Source: Gloeopeniophorella convolvens
Lineage: Eukaryota; Basidiomycota; Agaricomycetes; Russulales
Length of the DNA: 64,000 nucleotides
Assembly (NCBI GenBank): GCA_022496205.1
Contig: WTXD01000004.1
Span: 186,001-250,000, forward strand
Reading direction: 5' to 3'
Within the stretch, counting starts at the first letter, position 1, and each line of letters opens with the position of its first letter. The notes beneath the pieces are model-generated. The model had not been told where the DNA came from and did not search any database. It worked only from the letters and a program-made list of their open reading frames with translations. This document shows, piece by piece, positions 33,767 to 45,517 of this stretch. A program made the translations under genes and the position numbers.

Positions 33767-36700
33767 ATGAACCGAGGAAAGAGAATTACTTCTTCCTCAG
33801 GTAAGGCTTACTCGAACAAACGAAATGGCGGCGCTTGGAATTCAGCTCCCGTGGCAAAACGCATCAAGGCAAGCGAAGCACACAAGCAGCACCTTGAGGC
33901 AGAAGAAAGGGCAAAGAGGGAGAAAGAACGTACGTCATTCACTTCGGGACTGCATCTGCATCGCCGACTTATGTCCTCTTAGGTGTCACTGCCGCGTTTC
34001 GTCAAAAACTTGTCGAAATTGGTATGGCTGCGAACGTCGAGCTCGAGGACGTCGACTGGGCGCTTGTGCCTGAGCCGGACCAATTTCTTGACCCCGCAGA
34101 CCCACTCGACGAGTGGGAGGACGTTGAAGAGGAGCTGACCTGCAGCTCTGTCGACGAGACCTTGAAGGAGAAGGCTTTGCGGGACGCGCGCTTGCGGGCA
34201 ATTATCTCGTGAGCTCGACTGTCTTCATCTGCGCGCCTGCTGCTCCCTCATCTCTACCGCAGAGCGTTCGGTGGACGGCGCAGAATGTTCACAGATAACA
34301 GAACGCGCTTGCACCGGCGTCGAGCTGCCACGCGCGAGTGGAAGGCCGTCGTTCCAACTCTCGTTGAGCCATTCCTTGAATGGTCTCACTCTCACGCTAC
34401 GACCCGCCAGGAGCTTGAAGGAGACGTGATCCGTGAATTACGAGTTCTGGGCCTTACAGGTGCGTTCTAACCTTTTTCCTTCGTTTGGCTCGCCCTCAAT
34501 CCCTTCAGCCATTGCTCCTCAGTCGCAGGTGATCCGGCAGCGTCGCGACGAGAACGTCAACGTTGCATTGATGCATGCGGGCCTGGTTCCTGGGACGCCA
34601 GTTACCCCCTCCCTCGCTTTCTCTGTCGACCTCCTTGCCTTCTACTACCACCTCCGGCGGCGTCAGCCTAGCGTTGGCGTACAAGGCTTTGTCAAATCCG
34701 CGTGCGCTGTTCAAAGCGTACGTACTCACTCTTTGGCTTCCACGCGCCTGCCTGACCTGTTTTTAGTTTCCATACGTCCACACCCTGGAGGCGCTCTTCT
34801 CGAACGCCTTCGACGTTTACTGTGACGTTCGCCGCCGCGTCCAACGAAGAGTTGATGTTGCCCTGAAGCGAGATGCTTCGAATTGGAGGATGAAGTATGG
34901 GTGCCCTGCGTGTGGATACAAGGTACGCCTTCTATAGAACAGACGAGCCCGCGCTTATGCGAGAAAAAAGCTCGCAGGTGAGACCAGGCTCGTTCCCGAC
35001 CGCATGCACGCCGTAGATGGCTGCGACTCACAAAAACGAGACAAGGCTGCTGGCACTTGCGACGAACGAGCGTTCGAGAGCCGCTTGTTCTTGAGCCGTG
35101 ATTTTGTCAACCGCTTCCATGGCGAGGTCAGATCACATGCCGCAGCAAGACAATCTTCGCAAGCCTCTCAGGCCCGCGTCCGCGCAGTGGAGGCCGAAGA
35201 CGGGTTCGCGCTCCCAGAAGACCAAGAGGACGACCGTTGTGGCAGCAACTGGAAAGCTGCCAACACTAAAGAGTTGCCGCCTGCATCGAAAGAGGCGTTC
35301 GAGCAGACCGGCGTTTTCGCCTGCCTCTGCAGACACGGGATCGTCGAATTCTTGATCGAGTTCGTGCAGTGTGGCGAACGGTGAGCCCCCGTTTGCACCG
35401 CGGCACGGTTCTGATGCATTGAAGGGTGATCTAGGGCGAAGCACGCGCTAGCCGCCGTTTCTACAATTCTAGAGGAGTTTGGAGAAGACCAAGCCCTGGG
35501 GTACGACATCAACTGCGTCCTCGAGACCACGGTACGCAACAGCTCGCTTGGTAACAAGGCCAGTGAGCTGCGTCTACAGCACGTTGTTGACGCGTTTCAC
35601 TGCTGGGCGCACAAACGAGCTTGCCAACTCAAGTACCACCCGCTTTACCGCCCAGGCTTCGGCCTTGAGGACCTCTCCACTTGCGAGAGGTTCTTTTCCA
35701 GTCTCAACGGCACTGCCCGCAACATCCGGCATGCATCAAACTACAGGTGGCATCAAGCCATCGATCTCCATGTCGACCAGCTCAACGACGACCGGTACGC
35801 GTCCCTTGGTGTGTATCCCACCCTCTGAAACTCGAAGCCGGCTGATCTGGATGCACAGGCTGGTTCATCCTACAGAACTACAAGCAAGCCTACGACCTCC
35901 AACGCACCCTCACCCGCGAGCTCACCACTTACTACCAGAGCACTAAGTACAGCCCGAGCGACTTCATCGAGTGGCAAAAAGAAGAAGCCGCGTTCCTCGC
36001 GTCTGCAAAACGCAAGGAACCCATGCAAGTAAGCTTGGAGGTAGCGTATGTGGAGGCCCTGGAGAAAGAGCGCGCCTTAAAGTGCGCCCCTTTCGAAATT
36101 GAACCACCTGCCGCGCTAACCGCTAGAACAGCACGCAGTACGAACGGTTACGAGAGGACATCGCAGCCTTGGACCCATTCGTGACGGTGACTGCAGAGCA
36201 ATATGGGAGCCTTAGTGCAGACAGCGTTCAGGAAAGCAAACGGGAGGCGCTCGACCGCGAGCGACGTTTGCTAATGGGGCGCCTGGACCGTGCAAGCAAG
36301 GCGGTTGAGGATGCTGAGCGTTTGCTAGGCGTTCCCGAGCCATGGAAGTACGGCGACGCAAAATACACCAAGACCCTCGAGTATATCAACAACCGTCAGT
36401 TTGTTCGAACCGTCGAGGAGTTGCAGGGGCTTGTGGTGAGCCGCTTGATGGAACTCGACAGGGCTAACTTGGCAGGGTCAGGTGCGTAGCTGTCTTCTTG
36501 CAGCGCCCCCTGTTAACTCACAGAAACACAAACAGGCTATAAGCTCCGCAAGCACATCGCACAGGCACTGTCCAGGCGCTGCACAGCGCTGCGCAATGCC
36601 ATCGACCGGTACAACACCCTTGCACCCCAGCAGCGACCCCCCCGCCCCTTGCTGCACTACTCCGAGGTTCTCGAATACTGCAGCCTCTCGGAGTTCGAGA

Positions 36701-37269
36701 TCCTCAAGCACACAGACGACGACATGTTGCGCAAGCCGTGGGCCTTGCGGTCAAACCGCGAGGCAGCAAACAGGTACTTCAAACTCGAACGCGCGAAGGA
36801 AGAGCTTGTGAGGTGCGGCATCGAAGCACACCGCCTCCATGCATGGGTTGACGCGGACGACGAGGCTATGGTGGCCGCAGTTGAGAACTACGAGGCACTG
36901 TCCCCCGCCTTCACTTCTCATCTCAAGGTCATCCAGGCCACCCGCCAGCGAGTGAACGATTCGCTTCGTAAACGACTCGCCCAGTTGTACGCGATCCGCG
37001 GTGAAGTATTCGACCCACGAACAGTAGCAACAGGAGGTGGCGTTGGTGCCAACAGCCCCCCAGGTGCCTCCAGCCCTCCTGCCGACCCTTGGGATGACGC
37101 GCAGCTTCACCTCAAAGGTGGGCTGGGTGGAAGTTCTGGTGCGGCCTCTCTCCCACCTGCGGATAGTACCAATGATGGCTCGGACGATGAAGACGAGCTC
37201 TACGACGAAGAGCAGGGAGACGAAGTCCTGCGCATTACTGACACGTTGGCAAGGATTGCAGTGATGTAG
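33767..37269 (+). CDS. KDZ transposase
   Basis: The DDE/RNase H-fold enzyme that should cut and paste the element, 1,013 residues over ten exons: 33767-33929, 33983-34208, 34263-34459, 34509-34717, 34767-34922, 34971-35380, 35435-35808, 35859-36081, 36132-36481 and 36536-37269. All phases agree and no stop interrupts. Recognised family blocks are TPSLAFSVDLLAFYYHL, CPACGYK, HAVDGCDSQKRD, FACLCRHGIVEFL, GYDINCVLE, FHCWAHKRACQLKYHP, GLEDLSTCERFFSSLNG and GYKLRKHIAQALSRR. Likely catalytic acids are D333, D478 and E532 or E538. The N-terminus is basic (nuclear). I see only one CxxC pair rather than a full cysteine cluster. The tail is acidic. The open frame suggests a recently active gene. Confidence 0.92.
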
Positions 37270-37530
37270 CATGCATACACTTTGCGCGGTCTTATTTTTG
37301 TACACTGGTGCATGTATCTATTTATCAGTAATATCATTATGATGGAGTGGACAAATGCCACGCAGAAGGGGGTGTATACAAGAAGAATCCGACTTAGCCA
37401 TTGAAGTGCACGATACCATGCGACATCACGTGACACGTGACGTGTTGACGACTTCTGTTCCGGAGCTCGGCTTTACCATACACACGGAGATTCCCATAGC
37501 CGTGCGGCTGGCTCACCACTTACAGACTCA
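37270..37530. other. 3' flank of the transposase
   Basis: 261 bases of AT-richer sequence between the transposase stop and the right-end repeats. It holds a direct CACGTGACACGTGACGTG run (37425-37442) reminiscent of the CACGTG cores of the arrays. Confidence 0.5.
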
Positions 37531-38119
37531 CAATCATGTCACGTGAGCGTCACAGTTATATCCGCATTGAGAATACAATTCGAATGGTATATATATGTTA
37601 CAATTATGTCACGTGAGCATCACAGTTGTATCCGCATTAAGAATACAATTCGAATGGTATATATATGTTATATGTTTTATGCAGAGATAGTGTGGGAAAT
37701 GAGGAAAGAGTCTGCTCGCCATGGGAGACAGCGAGCACGACACACGGGACAACGTGAAGGCACGGAAGGCGCGGGAGAGGCACGTGGTGCCCGGGACCGG
37801 TACCACCGGTCACCGGTCACCGGTCATCAATCATCGGTCACTGCCGGGCCAAGCCCGAGGTGCCCGAGCCCCCTCATTGGCTCCCCATCCCTTTGACGAC
37901 TATAACTCTTACAACCGCGTCACGTGAGCACTACGGCTGTATCCGCATTAAGAATACGATTCGAACGGTATATATATGTTGTATGTTTTATGCGGAACAT
38001 ACGTGGGAAAAACAGAAACAGCGTGCTCGCTGTGGACGACAGCGAGCACGAGGGTTTGCTCAACGTCGGGAGCCGTCCCGGTCTTACCGGAGGCACGGGA
38101 GGCGTGGGACAGGCACGTG
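37531..38119 (-). repeat. Right subterminal array, inverted relative to the left
   Basis: Two full units in reverse orientation, with hairpins at 37713-37737 and 38024-38048 and the GGTATATATATGTT core. An exact-length 70-bp tandem duplication lies innermost (37531-37600 and 37601-37670, differing at about four positions). The right array is less than half the length of the left one (five units). Confidence 0.87.
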
Positions 38120-38302
38120 ATGGGGCGGGAGTCATACCGGTGGGACTTGGGCATTTTACCGGTACCGGGACTTGCCGGGATAAGCTGGGTGAAGGCAGAT
38201 ATTGCTGGGGAGGGGAAAACTAAGGTACGCCTTACCGCCGACAGGCCGGCAAGCCCCGGATCAATCTGGCCGTGACCAATGAATGTGGTGACCATCAGGT
38301 GG
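38120..38302 (-). repeat. Right terminal inverted repeat, outer segment
   Basis: Reverse-complement partner of 25971-26154, ending in CCATCAGGTGG. It marks the right boundary of the transposon. Confidence 0.9.
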
Positions 38303-38667
38303 GGTCTCGCCGGAATTACAAGATCTGGTATGCCCTTATCTGGGATTTTGTAGATTAGATCCCCGGATAATGTACCTAACGGGTCAGCTCACGAATTATA
38401 ATATGTCAGTCCGATTGCAAAGCGAGATCTCACTCCGTGCATGCATTGGCAATCCACATGGAACATGCTGCAACCTTTGCAGGGGCCTATCGGATGTTAT
38501 GATTATCCCTTGCTTCTTGCAAGGGGTGCACATTCCTTTTCCTCCCTTTGCAATTGAGTCAGTGGTACGATGAGTTCCAATGAGACTGTACAATAATTAT
38601 GGGATTAGCAAGACCTCAAGAGGTTGCAGTATTAGTCGCTAGCGACGATAGTAAAAATATGTAAAAT

Positions 38668-38733
38668 CTGAGAGTCGAACGCGAGCCCTCAACACGAAGA
38701 CGACTAACGCTGGTATTACCAATACACCACAAA
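38668..38733 (-). other. tRNA-like relic or SINE head
   Basis: On the minus strand, GTGGTGTATTGGTAATACC resembles a tRNA D-arm with an A box. Some 30 bases on, GCGTTCGACTCTC resembles a T-arm B box. The anticodon and acceptor stems do not pair, so it is not a working tRNA. Confidence 0.3.
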
Positions 38734-39404
38734 ACACTCACAACTCAAAGGCACGCTCTGTAATATAACCCACACATCGACGCCGTGGAAGTCGGATTCG
38801 AAAAATTTGCGCAAGTCGTCGCCCACATCGTTATCTTCTCACCCCCATGTTCAACATCATACATCACGCATCACGGCGCTCGACTTCGCCCTCCTCCACT
38901 GCAGAGACGGCTCCTATCGTCAAATCCAAGGCACCACTCTGCGCATAGGCCTAAACAATGGAACGACAGCATGATGATTCGTGTTGCACGATTCCGCTGC
39001 CACCAATATTGTCGCCAGCCCGACTGCTTTCATGTGAGAACCTCGCAGGACGACGCGCGCACGCAACTCGCATCGCACCACCCCGTGTCACACCACAACA
39101 ACGCCATTGCGTCGGTGCAGCAGGTCCCGCTGTGTAGCGCGGCCGCGATGTGGTGCAGCAATATGCGTCCTGCAAGCCTTCGCCGCCGCCGCTTTTGCCG
39201 CACGGTTCCGCCGACAGAAACAGCGATCGTACACCCACCAGCATACCCGGACCCGGACCCGTCACGACGCTGACACTGCGAACCCCCTCTCGTGGCCTCG
39301 TGCCGAAGCAAGGCAACCCGACTGCGCCGCCGTCGCGAGCTCCTTCGCGCGGCGACATGGCCGCGACGTGGCGTGCTGACGCGCGCCTCCCCACTTCCTC
39401 GCCG

Positions 39405-39710
39405 TGCTCTGACGAGCGCGGCTCCGTCTTCCCGGGCGAGGACGGTACCACCGTCCTCGTGTTCGACTCGCCACCCCCACTGCCACGCGATCACGCGCGC
39501 GGCCCACGCCAATACCCCGCACGCCATCGCACACTGCGCCGAACCACTGCCATGCTCCAACGAGCGCGGCCCCACTTCCCTAACCGAGGACGCCACCCCC
39601 GGTCCCGCATCCGCCTCACCGCCCCCGCCGCTCCGCGACCATGCGCACGACGTCCCGCGTGCCTTTGAGCACTGGGCCGGACCCCCGCCATGCTCTGACG
39701 AGCGCGGCCA
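39405..39710. repeat. Drifted ~140-148-bp tandem repeat
   Basis: The word TGCTCTGACGAGCGCGGC or a close variant starts units at 39405, 39553 and 39691. Translated units share PCSDERG and RDHA-type words but fall in different frames, as in a decayed repeat-containing gene. Confidence 0.6.
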
Positions 39711-40309
39711 TGTCAGCACCGCGAACCCGAGCAGCGACGGCTCCCCAGCACACGCCGCCATCCAATTTCGTCACGAAGGCCATATGTCATTCATAGCGAC
39801 CTCTTCAAGGTGCCTGATGTCCTCGTTCCCGTCAGCGGTGGCCACTCTGAAGACCACGGTGCACCGTCCCTGTCGCGTGCACGCCCAGTCGCCCCGCTCA
39901 CGTTCACCCGTGGGCCGCCACAGATTGCCACCTCTCTCGCAGTCACGCACCTGCTCCCAATCAGATGCATCACACCATATACCCTGATTGGCTCAAGATC
40001 GAGCACGGTATCGACGCCATCGTACGTCCCCACTACCACGTATTCGAAATCAATTTGATATCTCAGCAGGATGACCTGTTCGTCATCCCCAGCGATGCGG
40101 TGCTTGTGTCGCAGATCCACGAGGTCAGCCATTATCTCCCCTACGTGCATATGGCCCCACTCTGATGCTAACAATGGGGCAGTGAAGAGCCTCGACACGG
40201 GCGTGGAGCTCCCGCCGTCCTTCCCAGTGCCTCTGGCGCTGTAGACCATCGAGATGGCGTATGCACACGGCATTGCATCTCGTGCAGGACAAACAGGATG
40301 CGTCAACGA

Positions 40310-40500
40310 ACCGCATCTGGTTTGATGGTGGTGGGGTTGTCAAGGCAAAGGACGACGGGCTCGGCGACAATTTCGATTGCTTACCCTGGCGCTGAGTTTG
40401 CGAGCAAGGTCCTCAAGGCGCTCATGGGCAAGAAGTGCCTCGTCTCGCCGAGCTATGTCCACCTTGACATGGGCGCACAGGGTGGCTCAAGGCCTAGACC
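40310..40500 (+). pseudogene. Malate dehydrogenase fragment
   Basis: GGGVVKAKDD in one frame continues, after a one-base shift at about 40359, as GSATISIAYPGAEFASKVL and then SPSYVHLD. This corresponds to the conserved C-terminal half of NAD-dependent malate dehydrogenases (EVVKAKDGAGSATLSMAYAG-type). No other part of the enzyme is found nearby, so this is a short, broken relic. Confidence 0.65.
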
Positions 40501-42008
40501 AGGGGTGGTGCGCCCGTCCCCGCTCCACACTCGCACTCGCCGCCATCGTACCCTTTCACGTGCGGCACATACAAATTTTCTGCGACAGCAGCTGCGCCCT
40601 GCTTCATCCGTATCTGCATTCGCGCTCACACATGTGACTCCCCACCCTGTAGAATGATGATCAGGAGGTCGCCCAATGTGCCCGTACTGCCTTTCGAGTG
40701 CTTCAAGTGCCAGGAGGACATGCAGCAGTACATCAATTTCATGTACCGCATCGCATTCTCCTTCGAGTTGTGGCTTGTCAACACCGTCAATCTCTCCGAC
40801 CGGCTGTACAAGCTGTTTGGCATCGTCGCGCACATTGACAGGTGCAGGTGCGTGCGTGTGTGTGTGCCCCTGCACAGCCCTCCCGCACAACCCCCAGCTG
40901 ACTTATGCCCCCCAGGTCCAACGACCTGCACCACGGGCACCCGCGTCCGCAACCACGATCGTCGTATCTGCGAGCCCCGTGGTGAGCCCCACGCACAACG
41001 CGCTGCCACCCCCACCGCTGCCCATGCACCTACTGTCACCCAACCCCGGGCCCACGAATGATCCCGCGCTGCCGCAGCCCCATCACCCCCCCCCCCCTCC
41101 TGCTCCCCTGCGCGCCCTCTTCCTCTACCGCACCTACATTCCCCACCGCCGCACCCACGCAAACAGCATATATGCCGCGCGCCCGGTCACATGCGCGCAG
41201 CACCATTGTAGCACATGGGTGGAGTCTGTGTACGATGGAGCTACCCGTAGTTACCAGTGGCATGTAGAGCCTTTTGTAGTGTCTGAAATTGGCAAGTGAA
41301 TACATGAACATATGGACATTGTACAATGTTTCTGCAAGCTTGACAATGTCAGGCCATGTTGGCAAGGGACATCTTGATTCATGTGGCCCACAAGAATTAT
41401 GTTGAAATATATGGGATTTCAAAAAGTAGTAAACTCATATCAACCCTTGTAGACCAACCGACTCCTTGCAGCCATTTTGGCCCTTTTGACCCTTATAAGG
41501 ACTCAAAAGTACAGATAAGGTTTTGCGGGTTTTCGTGATGTCAAGTCCGGCTTGTTCAGGGCTGAAGAGTGATTGGCACTGTTTGGATGCACCTTGTAGA
41601 TATCATCTAATCGCCTCTGATAGTAGACTATATTCTTGACATAATGGTTTCACAATTGGGCAGCTGGATGGCGAAGGCGAGCATTTGGTGACAGTTCGAT
41701 GTAGGGATAATCCTCTAGACACGGTCTGTATACCACCGCACCTGTTCTTGGGTAATGTTGAGGTTGTGGACAAAACATCGGGTGCTGCTTGTATTGATTC
41801 GATGTAAACTGCGGTATGGGTTCGAACTTCGAACGGAGCACAGGCATGCGGTTCCCGATCCGTCGAGCAAGGTGTAGATGCAGGCCTAATACCTATGCAG
41901 GCAGATGCCGAGTCGGAGTTCGAACTTTGTTCGCTCAAACTTTGATTCTCGCTCATATCCACACACACAACCAACTTTCAACTGTACTCGTCGGCGGCTT
42001 CACACGAA

Positions 42009-42389
42009 ATGGTACGTTCGCGCTGCACTGAGCCTGGATCGCTGTCATTGATTGTCTGCGTAGGATTCATCAAAAGCCCCTGTAAAACTCGCTCGCGTTA
42101 TCAAGGTTCCCACCCCATTGCTACTCAGACACTTCCTGACCGATCTAACACACGGCGTTTCGTTCGCAGGTGCTCGGGCGCACCGGTTCTCGTGGAGGTG
42201 TCACGCAGGTTCGCGTAGAGTTCTTGGACGATACTACGCGGACCATCATCAGGAACGTGAAGGGTCCTGTGCGGGAGCAGGATATCCTGGCCCTCCTGGA
42301 GAGTGAGCGTGAAGCACGGTACGCATTCTTTTGCCGATCCATTGGTGTACCCATCGCTCATGCATGTGCTATCTAGCCGCCTTCGTTAA
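42009..42389 (+). CDS. RPS28: 40S ribosomal protein S28 (eS28)
   Basis: A small-subunit protein near the mRNA exit region, 68 residues as expected (yeast 67). Exons are 42009-42011, 42064-42105, 42170-42318 and 42377-42389. The first coding exon is only the ATG, directly followed by a GTACGT donor. Diagnostic sequence is [49 protein letters not shown] and ESEREARRLR at the end. The last exon supplies just the four final codons and the stop. One donor is GTTCCC, a weak site. Product call is certain; the two tiny terminal exons rest on exact agreement with the universal protein ends. Confidence 0.95.
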
Positions 42390-42899
42390 AATCATCGCAC
42401 CTCTCGCTCCACATGCTGCTCCGTCTTTTGTTGTGTCTTAGCATACTGTATGGCAATGCATACATGACCACAGGAAGACTTCCGCAAAGTCTGCGTGTTC
42501 GGATACCGCCAGCGGGCTCTTCTCAACGTTGAACGTTGAAGTATCGCTCACTCACCCCGGCTCGTGCGTCATAGAGTGACCGCCGACCGGTGGCTTTGTT
42601 GGAAGTTGAAGCCGCAGCCTTTTGTCATATCCGAATATCTAGCTTTTGTGTGTAACATGGTACTGGGTCTGGCCTTGCCTATCTCCGCAGGCGCGTGGGC
42701 GATGGGACTGCCCTATAGTTGTGGCGTTGATAGAGATAGTCCCATCGTGTATTGTGTGTTGCTGTGTGGTGCTGGAACGTTGCATCTTGGTGACAGAGGG
42801 TGACAGGATCGATCCGGGCGATTACTTTTTCTATATAGTTGTCCGGTCCTGTCGGGAGATGGTCAGTGGATTCCTGTTCACCCCAGTACTCTCCTCGCC
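42390..42899. other. Intergenic region between RPS28 and the GT8 gene
   Basis: About 510 bases containing the RPS28 3' end and the promoter of the glycosyltransferase. No gene-like frame or repeat stands out. Confidence 0.5.
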
Positions 42900-44003
42900 A
42901 TGTCGAAGAAAGCGGCATTTGTTACCCTTCTCACGAAGGTCTCCTACCTGCCAGGTACTTTAGTGGTCGATTACGGGCTGAAGGCCGTGCAATCCCGATA
43001 TCCTTTGGTCGTCCTGGTCACCCCGGAGCTGCCGCAATACGCAAGAGATGCGCTCATCCGACGCGGCATCCCGATTCGAGAGATACAACCATTGCGGCCG
43101 AAGGAAGGAGACCACAGCTTGTCAGCACACGACGAGCGGTTCGCGGACACCTGGACGAAGTTAAGGTGAGGCCCATCTCGTAAAATGTGTCCTTAGCCCG
43201 GCTCACATGGGTGCGAAGGGCATTCGAATTGGTTGAATATGACGTCGGTCCATCCCTCCATGCACTTCGCTTTGAGCTATCGACCTGATGCTCGAGCCTC
43301 TCACTTCAGCGGATCGTTATGATGGACTCGGACATGGCGATCATGCGCAACATGGATGAGCTCATGGAGCTCGATCTGCCTTCAGACTGGATAGCTGCAG
43401 TGCACGCATGCGCGTGTAATCCCAGGAAGCTGGCCCACTATCCGAAGGATTGGTGAACTCAATACGAATCCAGCGCGTTGTCCGTGAGACTGAGAACGTT
43501 TCAGGGTCCCTGCGAATTGCGCATACACACCCCTTACGCACCCTACCGCTCACACGCAACCGTCATCGATAGAGCCGTCCAGCCCCCGCCCGTACGGACT
43601 CCTCAACTCGGGCCTCGTAGTCATTACCCCTTCCAGCCAACTTGCGAACTCGATTGTGGACTTCCTCAACACTTCACCGCTTGTCCCTACTTTCTCTTTT
43701 CCAGATCAAGATCTCCTCGCCGCGTTCTTCGAAGGGAAGTGGAAGCCGCTGCCGTGGGTATATAACGCTCTCAAATCGCTGAGGGTTATCCACGAAGAAT
43801 TCTGGCGCGATGACGAAGTGCGGTGCCTCCACCTCATTCTCCCTGACAAACCATGGAAAGCAAGGGTCGGCAGTGACGCCGTGGTCGATCCGATGCAAGA
43901 GACGCATGCTTGGTGGTGGAAACAATGTGATGCAATGATCGACGAGCTGGAGTCTGATGACCCCGAGACGCGAAAGGTCGTGCTGGACCTTGTTGCATAT
44001 TAG
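42900..44003 (+). CDS. Glycosyltransferase family 8 protein (glycogenin/galactinol synthase-like)
   Basis: A nucleotide-sugar-dependent glycosyltransferase of 310 residues. Exons are 42900-43165, 43219-43243, 43310-43452 and 43505-44003, including a 25-nt exon. The GT-A fold begins with AAFVTLLTKVSYLPG and YPLVVLVTPELP. The metal-binding DxD is D103-S-D105 in VMMDSDMAIMRNMDEL. Later conserved pieces are HACACNPRK, SGLVVITPSSQL and LPWVYNALKSLR. No signal peptide or membrane segment is seen, so it is likely cytosolic. Donor and acceptor sugars cannot be read from sequence; the family is common in basidiomycetes as short stand-alone enzymes. The donor at 43244 is GTCGGT. Confidence 0.88.
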
Positions 44004-44058
44004 ATTCGATCATACATTCGTGAATGCTCGGCTACGTACCCTGCCAACTTGAACGACT

Positions 44059-45517
44059 TTAGGCTCTCCATGCTACATGAACTTCGTCTGTTCGGAACCT
44101 TTGGTATTTTAAGTACACAGACCTTCCGGTAGCAACGAACCATACCTCTGTGTACAAGTGCTCTTCGGTATGGCTGTCTGGAAACCCATCCGATGACTGA
44201 GCAGGCCGGCTTGGGCAATCATGATGCCGTTGTCGATGCAGAACCTTCGTTCGTATGAGCTAGTGTTCCGAATGGGTGAGAAGCGAATATGCTCACCGTT
44301 CGTCAGTAGCAAATACTTTTCCACCTCGCTCCTCAGCCATGATACCCATCATCTCCTGTAACCTTACATTGGCTATTTTCAGAGACGGAAGTTAGCATGA
44401 TGCACAGACATCCGGATGCGATGCTTACATCCAACACCGCCGACGATGAGGACCTCTTTGCTGCCAATATGGGCCATCGCTCGCTCCGTTATTTCCACTA
44501 ACATGGCGAAAACGGTTTCCTGCAACGAGAAGCAAAGATCTGCCGGAGTGAAGTAGTCCTCGTCACTTTCGTCTCGAGGTTTGCCGTCAGATCGGAACCG
44601 TTTGTCGTATGTCAGGGCTTCTGTGGCTGTCAGAATCCCAGACAGGCTGACGTCCATGCCTTTCGTGGTGTAAGGCAAGGACACGAGGCGCTTTCCTCTG
44701 TGCTACATCAGCTCAGGAGCTGCGGTAGGAAATAGCAAAAGGCTTACTTCTTAGCTTCTTGCTCGATATTGTAACCCGGGCTAGGGTCGTTGCTCAAGTT
44801 GATAACGCGCGCAAAGCGATCCAGGCAATTTCCGACTGCGATATCAAGGGTTTCACCAAAGATGCGGTAACACTGCCGAGAGTAGGCAATGACTTGGGTG
44901 TTCCCGCCAGACACATAGAGTACCACTGGGTTTTGTGCACCAGTGATTTCTCTGCCCATCTCGATGTCTGTTTCTGTCAGTAGACGTTTTGAACTACGTC
45001 GGGGCACACGCTTACGGCCAACACAATGATTGACTCCAACTAGTGGCTTGTTAAACAGCATAGACAGTGTCCGGGCAACCAGTGCTACAGATTGGAGCGG
45101 AGCACCCATGCCAGGGCCTGTAGCTAGGTCAGGTAACATAATCCGTCTCAAGAAGGGGCAGAGTGACCTTTCGTGTAGCATATACAGTCCAGCTCGTGCA
45201 TGCTGACTCCAGATTTCTTGACGGCACTCTCGATGACATCCAGAGCCCATTGGCGATGATGCAGGGCGGTGTCGCGGGGGAGGAAGCCTTCTCCAGGAGG
45301 CGTGATGTAGGTATGGCGCACATTCGACAATACCGTCGATGATCCATCTGTTTCATGTCGTATTATTCCTGCGCCCAGTTTGTTTGCGGAGCCTTCGAGT
45401 CCGAGCGCAAGATACGGCCTGTCTGAGGTAACTCGGGATCAGGCTCGGGGCTGGAGGGGTTCGGCGAGCCCTCGCACCTGGCCTTTTGAGCGGGGATCTG
45501 CGTACGCGGGTCGGCAT
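44059..45517 (-). CDS. KAE1: KEOPS subunit Kae1 (tRNA threonylcarbamoyladenosine synthase)
   Basis: The catalytic subunit of the KEOPS complex, which makes t6A37 on ANN-decoding tRNAs. Eight exons (45517-45478, 45422-45168, 45117-45016, 44967-44748, 44697-44429, 44372-44297, 44244-44146, 44098-44059) give 366 residues. Family motifs are [42 protein letters not shown], the metal-binding NHCVGHIEMGR (H-x3-H), [31 protein letters not shown] and [18 protein letters not shown]. The usual GGVGCN reads GGVGSN across the fifth intron. The start encodes a short basic leader before the first exon junction. It converges on the GT8 gene with 55 bases between stops. Confidence 0.94.

Larger units (their letters stand above)
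25971..38302. mobile_element. KDZ (Kyakuja-Dileera-Zisupton) DNA transposon, 12.3 kb
   Basis: The two ends are inverted copies: CCACCTGATGGTCACCACATT at the left has its reverse complement ending at 38302. The similarity continues inward for several hundred bases on each side, through a shared segment and then tandem subterminal repeats. Between the ends lie a full-length KDZ transposase gene (33767-37269), a divergently transcribed gene with a viroplasmin-like segment (32501-33507), and a further minus-strand gene (27832-29439). An 8-bp target duplication, expected for this superfamily, was not evident: the flanking 8-mers TCGGAGCG and GGTCTCGC differ. Either the true termini are a few bases off or the flanks have changed. 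Confidence 0.88.
38303..42008. other. Decayed region right of the transposon
   Basis: About 3.7 kb without an intact gene. It contains a tRNA-like relic, a drifting tandem repeat with broken frames, a malate dehydrogenase fragment, and a frame at 40654-40855 (a QQYINFMYRIAFSFELW stretch) that looks once-coding but is unassigned. The last few hundred bases should include the RPS28 promoter. Confidence 0.5.

Noticed and set aside
39030..39761. 243-codon minus-strand frame
   Set aside because: Low-complexity antisense across the tandem repeat; no start context or domain.
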